This document shows positions 46,701 through 55,345 of a DNA stretch of 64,000 nucleotides, piece by piece. How positions within the stretch are numbered: position 1 is the stretch's first letter; each line of letters begins with the position of its first letter. The translations under genes and the position numbers were made by a program. The notes beneath the pieces are model-generated. The model worked only from the letters and a program-made list of their open reading frames with translations, did no database searches and was not told where the DNA came from. This DNA is from Omphiscola glabra (Eukaryota > Mollusca > Gastropoda > Lymnaeidae), in assembly GCA_964017045.1 (NCBI GenBank), contig OZ024794.1, positions 25,663,340 through 25,727,339 on the forward strand, written 5' to 3'.

Positions 46701-48116
46701 AATTTTTGCTGTCAATGTATGATATATGACTAATCCTCTGCAAACACTTCTCACAGCTACATGATGACCTACTTGTCCAATATTTCACTGTTGCTGTAAT
46801 AATTATGTAGTAGTAGGCCTACTGTATTATCATACTAAACATAGCTCGTAGATCAAAATACATTCAATTTTTGCTTGATATGGGTCAAATCTAAAAGTAG
46901 CAGAGAATTGATAATTGCAGACAAATGAAATGTTTAAATGTCAACCAAAAAGAATGTGTTTCAACAAAAATGTATGGGTTTGTGGAACAAAGCGTTCCTT
47001 CAAGGCTTATGTCTGGAAATTTTAGTGGGTCATACCAATTAACAATACACCAGCTAAGCTTTCGATCAATGTCAAAAATGTCTTGGTAATTATATTATAA
47101 AACCAAAGGGCGCCCGAGGGTCTATTTTACATGAATTTTGCCCCCACCCAAGTCAAAATTTTCTCTTACTTTAATTACTTTTTAATTTAATTCAAATGGC
47201 AAAAGCCAAAGTATTCATTAGATGTTTATCTATTAAAATTCATGATAATCTCATTGTGAAATAAAATTTTAAAAATATCAATACTTTCCTCCTACGTTTT
47301 TTGATGTAGGTAGAACATATCTGCGAATGAGTTTTGAAATATCTAAATCTTTCAGTCTCCGACGGTAGTGGCACATCTCCAACTATAGTGGCACATCTCC
47401 AACTATAGTGGCACATCTCCAACTATAGTGGCACATCTCCAACTATAGTGGCACATCTCCAACTATAGTGGCACATCTCCAACTATAGTGGCACATCTCC
47501 AACTATAGTGGCATGAAGCTTTGGTTTTAGCCGAAAATAATTTTTAATTTCTTTTGGTTTTTTTTCCGGTTTTGCCCAAAATTAGAAAATTGCATTCCTT
47601 CTGTCTATACTTTTAAGCATAACCGAGACACCATAAATAAAACCAATAACATGCTATAACATAAGGCCACTGGTGGCGGATTTTCTCTATTTAAGAATTA
47701 TCTGTTTAATTACTATTAAATATGGCATTTTAGATACCAATGAAATTACATCTATGTAACTTATAATATAGAACTTCCACTTTCTTGATTGTCACCAGTA
47801 GTCATATTACTTATCGACATTATATATATTATATATATCTGTGTATTTGTGTTTGCATAAATATGTTAAAACCAATTTTTATCTTCTAGGAACATTTATT
47901 ACTGTGGACATCTGCTTACGTCGTCTTGAACATGTGGGTACTGTTGATGTGAAGGAGACAGTCAGAAGAATAAGGTCACAGAGAGCATTCTCCATACAAA
48001 TGCCTGACCAGTATGTTTTCTGTCATCACGCTGTCATAGAGCAGGCACAGCGTCAGGGACTGTTGAACAGTTCAGAAGCTATAGCACTAGGAGGAAGTGA
48101 CAGTGATAGTGATTGA
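34709..48116 (+). CDS. PTPN9: PTPN9/MEG2-type CRAL-TRIO domain protein tyrosine phosphatase, twelve coding exons
   Basis: Exons: 34709-34741, 39994-40137, 40266-40355, 40628-40752, 40973-41078, 41348-41458, 41886-42538, 43502-43665, 44004-44082, 44698-44848, 45687-45891, 47890-48116. They total 2088 nt, 695 residues plus TGA, all GT-AG with consistent phases. CRAL-TRIO N-helices lie at about 12-60 and the Sec14-like lipid-binding fold at about 75-230. A charged linker follows (about 255-380), then the phosphatase domain (about 415-685) with KNRY at 428-431, WPD (D569), P-loop [10 protein letters not shown] (C613, R619) and the Q-loop QMPDQY. All catalytic residues are present. Family knowledge: MEG2 binds phosphoinositides through CRAL-TRIO, sits on secretory vesicles and dephosphorylates NSF and receptors. 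At 695 residues it is about 100 longer than human PTPN9 (593), almost all in the linker. Confidence 0.97.
34742..39993 (+). other. PTPN9 intron 1
   Basis: 5.25 kb, AT-rich. Holds R2 copy 2. Outside it I see no repeat, RNA gene or exon. Small frames (e.g. 37705-37905) look random. Confidence 0.8.
36165..36610 (-). mobile_element. dispersed repeat R2, copy 2, in PTPN9 intron 1
   Basis: Reverse-complement homologue of 32865-33345, aligned over nearly its whole length with scattered substitutions and small gaps. Further GC-richer sequence to about 36860 may be part of the same insertion. Confidence 0.8.
39994..40137 (+). CDS. PTPN9: PTPN9 coding exon 2 (CRAL-TRIO N-terminal helices)
   Basis: 48 codons, phase 0, acceptor tacag and donor gtaata. 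[10 protein letters not shown] and [17 protein letters not shown] match the helical CRAL-TRIO-N module. Confidence 0.95.
40266..40355 (+). CDS. PTPN9: PTPN9 coding exon 3
   Basis: 30 codons (60-89), phase 0. The acceptor AG at 40264-40265 has a weak pyrimidine tract, so the border is less certain than the others. The end KFTLL|gtatgt aligns with KFTIL of vertebrate MEG2. Confidence 0.85.
40628..40752 (+). CDS. PTPN9: PTPN9 coding exon 4 (CRAL-TRIO lipid-binding fold)
   Basis: Residues 90-130 plus two bases of S131. It contains [15 protein letters not shown], the conserved start of the Sec14-like sheet. Acceptor ttcag, donor AG|gtttga. Confidence 0.95.
40973..41078 (+). CDS. PTPN9: PTPN9 coding exon 5 (CRAL-TRIO core)
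   Basis: Completes S131 and encodes residues 132-166, including [13 protein letters not shown], very close to vertebrate MEG2. Donor gtaaga. Confidence 0.96.
41348..41458 (+). CDS. PTPN9: PTPN9 coding exon 6 (CRAL-TRIO core)
   Basis: 37 codons, phase 0. [13 protein letters not shown] and the following PLWFKAPFK form the Sec14-like ligand-pocket strand and gate-helix region. Confidence 0.96.
41886..42538 (+). CDS. PTPN9: PTPN9 coding exon 7 (end of CRAL-TRIO and expanded charged linker)
   Basis: 653 nt, residues 204-420 plus two bases of K421. It ends the CRAL-TRIO fold (LPIQLGGN), then has a Ser- and acid-rich stretch (270-330), basic clusters at 333-343 and 361-363, and the conserved [15 protein letters not shown] helix and PTGTF. 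The donor GT lies inside an in-frame AAG TAA, so intron retention stops translation at once. Confidence 0.95.
42539..42853 (+). promoter_or_regulatory. intron 7 start: in-frame stop at donor and intronic AATAAA
   Basis: If the donor at 42539 is skipped, translation stops at TAA 42540-42542. A consensus AATAAA follows at 42848-42853, about 310 bp later. This is the layout expected of an intronic-polyadenylation isoform that would encode CRAL-TRIO plus linker without the phosphatase. Its use is inference. Confidence 0.35.
43413..43441 (+). repeat. 29-nt poly-C run in intron 7, upstream of exon 8
   Basis: An uninterrupted run of 29 C about 60 nt before the exon 8 acceptor. It lies in the polypyrimidine-tract zone and could bind poly(C)-binding proteins; the opposite strand can form G-quadruplex. 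Confidence 0.9.
43502..43665 (+). CDS. PTPN9: PTPN9 coding exon 8 (start of phosphatase domain)
   Basis: Completes K421 and encodes 422-475. [13 protein letters not shown] is the phosphotyrosine-recognition loop; [11 protein letters not shown] follows. The acceptor taacag lies 60 nt after a run of 29 C. Confidence 0.96.
44004..44082 (+). CDS. PTPN9: PTPN9 coding exon 9
   Basis: Completes G476 and encodes 477-501 plus two bases of R502. It carries the conserved [17 protein letters not shown] segment and IVMTTR. Acceptor tatag, donor gtaagt. Confidence 0.96.
44698..44848 (+). CDS. PTPN9: PTPN9 coding exon 10
   Basis: Completes R502 and encodes 503-552. KCGQYWP is the conserved PTP motif; the rest is variable. 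Acceptor tatcag, donor gtgagt. Confidence 0.95.
45295..45490. mobile_element. GC-rich insertion of unknown family in PTPN9 intron 10
   Basis: About 200 bp with composition unlike its surroundings (CCTCCGTCGCCCCCAACCGG, GGGACGCCTGGCCAGCCGGG). It looks like a short retroelement, but no tRNA promoter boxes or tail are convincing. Confidence 0.4.
45687..45891 (+). CDS. PTPN9: PTPN9 coding exon 11 (WPD loop and catalytic P-loop)
   Basis: Residues 553-620 plus one base of G621. SWPDYGVP carries general acid D569. [12 protein letters not shown] carries nucleophile C613 and phosphate-binding R619. Acceptor ctgcag, donor G|gtacgt. Confidence 0.97.
47366..47513. repeat. 20-bp tandem repeat, 7 copies, in PTPN9 intron 11
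   Basis: AGTGGCACATCTCCAACTAT repeated almost without change. The near-identity of units suggests recent expansion. Confidence 0.96.
47890..48116 (+). CDS. PTPN9: PTPN9 coding exon 12 (C-terminus and stop)
   Basis: Completes G621 and encodes 622-695. VDICLRRLE and [16 protein letters not shown] include the Q-loop. The tail ends GGSDSDSD then TGA, an acidic run with CK2-like serines that the vertebrate protein lacks. Confidence 0.96.
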
Positions 48117-49974
48117 ACACAGATGGCATGGCCGCCAGAAAAATCTCATGATAAGAATGCAAATTAGATATTATAGCAAAATGACTTTTTCGATGTATTA
48201 TACAGAAAAGGCTCCATCAAATTGATTACATTATTTCTTCACACAGCATTTCAATAGGCTCTCACATTTAAATCAGTTATATTGACCCTTCTGGTACCGA
48301 CCTACTTTTTTGCTATTTATAGCCTCAGTACCGGCTACTATTTTGCTAACTATTCCCTGTGGCCCAGACATTATTTTGAAATGAGCCAAAATTTGATAGG
48401 TTTGCAAATTATTTTGTAACTTTTTTGTTTTGTTTTAAACAATTGATAATAACATGTAGAGAATTATCTGTTCAGAAATAGATAAGGGTGCTAAAAATAC
48501 TAATGTGTTTTGTTCAAACCTTTCATTGGCAATAGCACACTAGGGGATTGTGTGGTCAGCACAGTGCCCAGCCACTTTTACTTAAATCGATCTACGTTGA
48601 CACTAGTCTAAAACCTGTCAAACCAACAGGCTCCTGTAGGCGTAAATTTTGAGCTATAGCTGGTCATTTTCCTTCAATAATTTCTCCCCCTCTTCCTCAT
48701 GAGCATGAGAATCAACTTATCCTTATTGAAGCTCAATAATAGTTTCAGAACAAAAAACTTTTCATCAAGTGGGCGTAAGTCGTCAACAATAGCCCTAGGT
48801 AGCGCCATGGAAACAACAAATACAGATCCGCACAAAATACTCAGCAATTGGTCGATTTTCATAATTTAAAAGGCAAAATAAAATCGACTATTGCCATAAC
48901 AAATAAACATTTCTGCCAGAGAAATGAAAGGTTATATCATTTTTGTGTTTCTATTAGATACCCCTCTAAGTGGTAAATAGACGCCTTTGGGCCACATGGA
49001 AAAAAATTGGCGGGTGAGAAAAGACGCGCTTGGGTAACAGTGAAAAAGAAGGTCACTGAAAAAAGACGCGCCGGGTACTGTAAGGGTTAAAATGAAATAA
49101 CAAGAGGTTGTTTGTTTTTTTTCAGTACGGGTAGCAAAATTACATTTTCATAACAGTAAAATTTATTTATCTATTTTTATTGAAGCAGTAAACATCTCAA
49201 ATTATTCTTTAAATTTTTGTATGAAGTGAGCAAAGTAAACTGTAACACCAGTTTGAATTTAACGACCACTTGAGAAAAAAAATAATTTTCAGACAAATAA
49301 ATTGTCTTCTTGCTCCAAGTTATGTTGCGTATAAGTGTGCAAATGAATAATTGTATGTTTGCTACGGGTCATCATTTCTGAATCCTGACATGATCTATTT
49401 ATTGTAATATTTGTTTCTTCTCTACTAAATCAATTTGAAAATTTAATGTTAACAGCTTGCTTTGAAGTCATGTTGATGTTTGCAGTTGGTGAATTTTTTT
49501 TCCTCCATTGAAGGGTAGTCCTCTCTGAAATTGGATATTTTAATGTCTATTTACATTCAGAGAATGTCTGGTTCTGTGGGTTTTTTGGTTTTTTTTTATG
49601 AATGCTTGATTTGATGTTTTTTATTACGGTATTTAAGTTCATTTAACCTCTTTCAGTTGAGAACTGGCAACAGCCATGCTTTATATTTTAACATAATTAA
49701 TGATCATTTTACAACTGAAGACATGACAAATTATTTTGGCATAGCTGTAAAATTAATATAATGCACAGATCTTTAATGATAATTTATATCATGGTTACAA
49801 TAATACCAAATATTGGTCTCATATTGTCCACTTTGTGCCAAGTCAAAAGTCTCAACATTGTTTGTTGGGTCCTTTGTTTCATATTCATAAAGTTTACAGA
49901 GAAAAAATGTTACTCTTTACACACAGTTGTTTTTAAAGCAAAGATATTATATATAATTTATTTATATCAATAAA
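48117..49974 (+). other. PTPN9 3' UTR candidate, ending near AATAAA at 49969
   Basis: No ORF of note. AATAAA occurs at 49969-49974 and could end the message. Other candidates lie inside the MITE and at about 52622. The interval contains the piggyBac-like MITE at 48296-49086. The exact end is unknown. Confidence 0.4.
48296..49086. mobile_element. piggyBac-like MITE flanked by TTGA/TTAA
   Basis: The left end CCCTTCTGGTACC and the right end (reverse complement CCCTTACAGTACC) form an inverted repeat of about 13 bp with three mismatches. The left flank is TTGA (48292-48295) and the right flank TTAA (49087-49090), as expected for a TTAA target with one change. GTGGCCCA occurs near both ends in inverted orientation, and GACGCG motifs recur near the right end. 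At 791 bp it has no transposase ORF, so it is non-autonomous. Confidence 0.65.
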
Positions 49975-50334
49975 GATTCTATTCTATAATTTAAAATCCC
50001 TTTTGTAGCTTACACCTGTTATCAAGTACATCAGACATGGGCAAACTGTTGCATCAGAGTTCAGATACTCCATTACAGTACAGATATGAAAACTGTGGGC
50101 CTGAGTTTGCACATGCCTTATTTAGTATAAGTACATCAAACTTAAAGAGTTATGCTTGACACTAAAGTCCAAGCACCTTGCACCCATTGGGAAATATATA
50201 TACATGCCTGCACCTTGCAGTGACATAACATACCCAGTGCTTTGAGATTAGAGTCAAGAATCTTACGAATGGTATCAAGTGCTTCTTATACTATGTAAAT
50301 TATTATATAAAATAGTAGACACTAATGAAATTGT

Positions 50335-50905
50335 TGAAATAAAAATTCAACAACCTTTAAAGCAAAGTTCATCGTACAAGTCCTTTATAAAATGTGATAG
50401 CCAGCAGAGGGGGGGGGGGGGGGGGTGCCGGTGTGGTGTTAATATTTGACTAAACAGGCATTCAAGTAACGCACTTCATAATAATCCCAATTAGATCTCC
50501 CCCACTTCAAGGCCCTTGAGCCTGAACTATATTAATTATTCTAATGACCCACCTGCCTTTACACTGCAGATTAATTTCACCAACTATTTCAGAAAACAAA
50601 AGTAAATATCACGCACCAAATGCGCTTTCTATAATTTTTTTAAAGATTCTCATTTAGCGCAGTTATTGGGAATTTTATTTAGTGAAATCAGTGTCATCAT
50701 ATGTCATTCATCTACCCTTTGAAAAGCAGGAAAAACTGACTTTTGGGGGGTGGGGCTGGATGTTTGATAGAACGTGTTGTCATGGGTAATGAGTCTATGT
50801 GCCAAGTTTCATCTTGATCGGTTGACAGGAAGTGGGTCAATTAGTCATCCGAAGGGTCTTGACAGCCAGCCACAAACAAAATCGAAGTTAATATCAAGGA
50901 TTTCT
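50335..50905 (+). mobile_element. dispersed repeat R1, copy 1 (uninterrupted)
   Basis: Shares CAAGTAACGCACTTCATAA, TCCCAATTAG, CTGAACTATATTA, TTCACCAACTATTT, TGTGCCAAGTTTCA and GTCAATTAGTCATCCGAAG with the other R1 copies. It is unbroken at the site where copy 2 carries an insertion. Family unknown; a G-rich run lies near 50410. Confidence 0.78.
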
Positions 50906-53900
50906 TAAAAAGTCATTGCTTTATGTCTCCATCTAAATTTTATGCCACATTCACAGATGAACTACACATGTTGAAATCTAAATGTTGACTACTTAACAAA
51001 CACAAACCATACAAATGTACATCCCAAAATTGACTTGTGTGTTTAATCATGCTTGGAATCAACTCATCAGTAACAATGATGATAACATGCATTCAAATTG
51101 TTTTTATTGGCTTAATTTCCTCGAGTTTTATCAGCATTAAAGTTACTTTGAAAAAAAAAAAAATGTATAAATAACCGTTTATAAATGAAATTATTTTGAA
51201 ATGCTTTTTTTTTTTTTTTTTGTTTACAGACAGGGCTGAACATAGCTCACAATAAAATGGCAATATTTCTCCCACATGACTTCCCAACAAAATGTCCCTT
51301 GACAGAGATAGTGTTTGAGCTGTTTCACACCGTAGTTATATACGCTCATTAACTCTTGTCTCTCAAGGGATGTAAATGCTTGTAAATATCAACATCTTTA
51401 TAAATTATTTATTGTTCATTTTCAACCTCAGTTTGACTTTAACCCACCCTGACTCCTTGTGCTTGTGCCATCACACCAGAAAGATAAATTGAACAGACGC
51501 TTATTATCTAGAGCAGTGGTTCTCAACCTCCCTAATGCCGCAACCTTTTCATATAGTTTTTCATGTTGTGGCGACCCCCCCAGCAACAAAATTATTTTCG
51601 TTGCCACTTCATAAATGTAGAGTGTATGTGTTTTCCGATGGTCTTAGGCGACCCTTGGGAAAGGGTCGTTCGACCCTCCAAAGGGGTCGTGACCCACAGG
51701 TTGAGAACCGCTGATCTTGAGCTATCTCATCCTGAGGCATTAGATAGCAAACTAAATAATTGACATTTTGACAATGAAAATGTTCAACAGATTATGCTAC
51801 ATTTTTTTTCTTTTTAAAAAAAAAAAAAAATTTGGTTTAAAAATATTTTCGGTATTTTTTCTTCTTTTTTAAATGTTTCCCTTTTCAAAACTAATTATTT
51901 AAATCTTTTATATTTTCAAAACTTTTCATTAACAATGTATGTAAAGCACTAAATATCTCTGGTGTGACAGCAATGTAAACGTATTATTCTCCCAATGCAA
52001 TGCACTTCCTCATTGTAAGCAGAAGTACAGCTTAAAATGTTTCTGCAAAGCTGAACTATGCTCCGCTTTCGATTGTTGTTTTTTTTTTTTTGGTGTGTTT
52101 TTTAAAACTCTGCTGAGAGTTTGTGTAGAAATGTTTGCCACAAAACCTGTAAATAGTGTCTGTCTAGTTACTTTAAAATACCGTAATGATTAGTCTGAGA
52201 CATATATATATATATCTTTGCTGATGGCTTCTATTGATCAACCCTATTGCTGATGCATTGTTTCACTTGGTAAAATGTCAGCAAGACAACTATGGATTGG
52301 ATGGAAAGATTGCTTGTACAAAAGTTTAAAAAAACCACTGCTAATCATCTTTTTGGAGTGGTCTAAAATGTCACCAAGTTGTGTTTTGGGGGGGGGGGGG
52401 GCGGTGTGACAAGCTGTTGCAGATTTTCTTTTTTAACAAGAATGATCAGATTTGTATATTAATGAAAGAGACAAAAGGATTGTGCATGCTCCATTTTTTT
52501 ATTTTGCATGACCTCAAAGCCTTGGGAAAAGTAATGCGACTCTAGAATTCATGGCTGTTAGCAATATACCTTTGCGACTCACGGTATGTGATTTCTTACC
52601 AGCAGTTTTGTGTTGCCTGTTGGAATAAAATCAAGATGTTGTTAAACTTCAACAGTGAATCGAGAAAAAGAAGATTTGAAAAGAAATATAAATATATTTG
52701 TTATGTTATTTCAAGCTAAAGAAATGATTGTGGTAAGACTTCTAATGCCATTGCTGAATTTAGCTGTTGGTAGAAAGTTACACTGATAATGATGTCAGGC
52801 TTACTGTTAACTCTTAAGCTGTGTCATAGTGAAATATGATAATGAAAAGAGATTTGATAAGATGTTTCTAGCTTTCCTATCATCCATGATATGTGTGCAT
52901 TTATTGCTTGGTGGACATATGGTGGGGACACCGTCAGAATGGCTGTTAAGTAAATCACTCTTATTTTCTTTTAAATTAGTAATTAAGAGAGGGTTATGAA
53001 TAATTCAAGTTATAAAAGTCTGTACCGGGACCACTTGGTGCAAGTACATCACAAAATTCTGATATGGTGCAATGTATATTTCTGAAAGATGTGACCAACA
53101 TGTCATCCTGATATGGGTGTGTTTCATGTGACCAGCACCTCTGGTGAATGCCCTTATTAGAGCTGCCTGTCATGTCACAATCTTATTAAGTGTGTGGTTT
53201 GTCTGTTCTGGACAATATATACTAGTCAGATTATTCACCATGCCAACATGTAGATTCCCCCCCCCCCCCCCCCCCCCAAATGCCCTAAACTTGTCATTTG
53301 AATCTCTTTTGATCAGTCAGTTGTGAAACTTGATTTCATTTATTGCATTCTGTGAAGTTATGAGATGAAGACAGAAATCTTATTTTTCTCTTGTGTTTTT
53401 GTTGTGATCATTGTAAGCACAAATTATTAAGTCAACCATCAAGACCATCTTTGCACCCATAATTTTTTTTTATTCCCAGTCTTATAATTCCTTACTTTAT
53501 CATCTGTTGTCTCTGTGCAGTCACCTCTATTTGAATTATGTGGGGAAAAGCCACTGGGCCAGCCACTTTAATCCTGATTGTTTTTATATTTATCCAAATT
53601 AACAATGCACCAACTATCCAGTTCACACGGTCATGTGATCCCAATTTATGGTGGAGCTGAAAAGCTAGGCAGAATTTAATGAACATGTTCTCATCTTACA
53701 GAGTGATTTAGTGATTAAGTTTTTACATTGTTATGTTACTATAAGATAATGCATTGGGGTTGAACTCATCAGTATGAAATTTGTATTTTAATTTAAAATA
53801 CTAGTGTTCATTTCATCACTCTGCTTCTTTTACTTAGTTAACTTTGGTGTCCCCAGAAAACCCAGATGGACAAGAACTTTATGCATGAATGAGTATGTTA

Positions 53901-54982
53901 ACTGATTGCTCGCCTTGGTCACAGCGAATGTTTAATTGACAGTCACAGTTAATTTCCTAGGGGATATCTGTTGTGCTACACGTTTGGTTCACTGCCCTCT
54001 CCCAGGGCCTGTCGCACACACTCATTCTAGAACAATAGGTTTTAATCAAGGCAACTGTAACAGCCAGTTCACCTCACATAGCTGAGTTTGTAGAACAGGA
54101 CAATTTGAGTTTGTCCTGATATTTCCTGGTTTATGTCAGACTCTTTTATCACATACTCATTTTTAAACAATTCGTTTTAATCCACAGATCAGTCTGAGCT
54201 TTTATGACAGGACCTAAGAAATCCCAAGAAAAGATATGTTCCTAATTAAATGTGGATTTTTCCTGTTGTTTTTTTTTTCTTTTTTCCAGTAATTTTTATA
54301 TATGACCTTTTGAAGAAAAGATACATTTTTATTTGTTGCGGTGTGTTTTAGCTTACCCGGCCTGTGAAACTTAATTCTGTTTTGTTTAGAGTCTCCGTCA
54401 TGAGACTTGTTGAATAATTTATTAATATACCGTCTGGGCAGTTGACATGTCCTTTTTTTTTTTTTTTTTTTACAACTTAGAAATAAGAAGGTCATAATAT
54501 AAATGGAATTAGGAAATTAATGTATTGCAGGGGTAGAACTTTTTTCTCTTGTGAGTGTCTTTTGGGTAAATAGAACCAAATGGTATTTGGGAAATTTTTT
54601 TTACCAAATAAATTAATGAGGCACGTATACTGTATAACTAATTATCTCTTGTGCAAGGCCTTCCAGACTACCGGTACTAGAAACAAGTATTTGTGTGATC
54701 CACAGCAAGGCATGGGCCAAAGTAGTCATGTTGAGACCCACTGTTGTTAGCCATTTTCATGTTTTCTTGATACACTCAAAGAAATTAGGACCAAAGGAAA
54801 GCTATCAAAGTATTGCATCTGAACCACGTAGCTAAGCAATGAGTGGCATACATTCAACGCATCAGTCAGCTAATTTTATCTCAGGGAAAACAAATTTGGG
54901 GGTGGAAGGTGCTCTGAATATTATTTAGAACGTGTTACAAAAATATTGTCTAAGAAAAGTTGATAGTATCACGTCAAATGAC
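50906..54982. other. AT-rich sequence downstream of PTPN9
   Basis: Apart from the SPIN-like element at 51514-51713 there is no gene. Poly-G at about 52389-52401 and poly-C at about 53260-53277 are the only other landmarks. Confidence 0.6.
51514..51713. mobile_element. second SPIN-like hAT MITE
   Basis: Ends CAGTGGTTCTCAACCT and AGGTTGAGAACCGCTG, flanked by ATCTAGAG (51506-51513) and ATCTTGAG (51714-51721), an 8-bp duplication with one change. Internal segments GTGTTTTCCGATGGTCTTAG and GGGTCGTTCGACCC are characteristic of SPIN ends. 200 bp, no ORF. Confidence 0.9.
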
Positions 54983-55345
54983 AGCAAAGACTTGCTCTGT
55001 AACAAAATACAGTGAAGACTTGCTCTGTAACAAAATACAGTGAAGACTTGCTCTGTAACAAAATACAGTGAAGACTTGCTCTGTAACAAAATACAGCGAA
55101 GACTTGCTCTGTAACAAAATACAGCGAAGACTTGCTCTGTAACAAAATACAGTGAAGACTTGCTCTGTAACAAAATACAGTGAAGACTTGCTCTGTAACA
55201 AAATACAGTGAAGACTTGCTCTGTAACAAAATACAGCGAAGACTTGCTCTGTAACAAAATACAGTGAAGACTTGCTCTGTAACAAAATACATTGAAGACT
55301 TGCTCTGTAACAAAATACAGTGAAGACTGGCGCCGTACTAAGTAC
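54983..55345. repeat. 28-bp minisatellite, 12 copies plus a degenerate one
   Basis: GAAGACTTGCTCTGTAACAA AATACAGT units, with CAGTG/CAGCG variants and one ATTG. 28 is not a multiple of three, so the minus strand reads through all three frames as one cyclic 28-residue pattern. The last unit (GAAGACTGGCGCCGTACTAA) is diverged. Confidence 0.97.
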
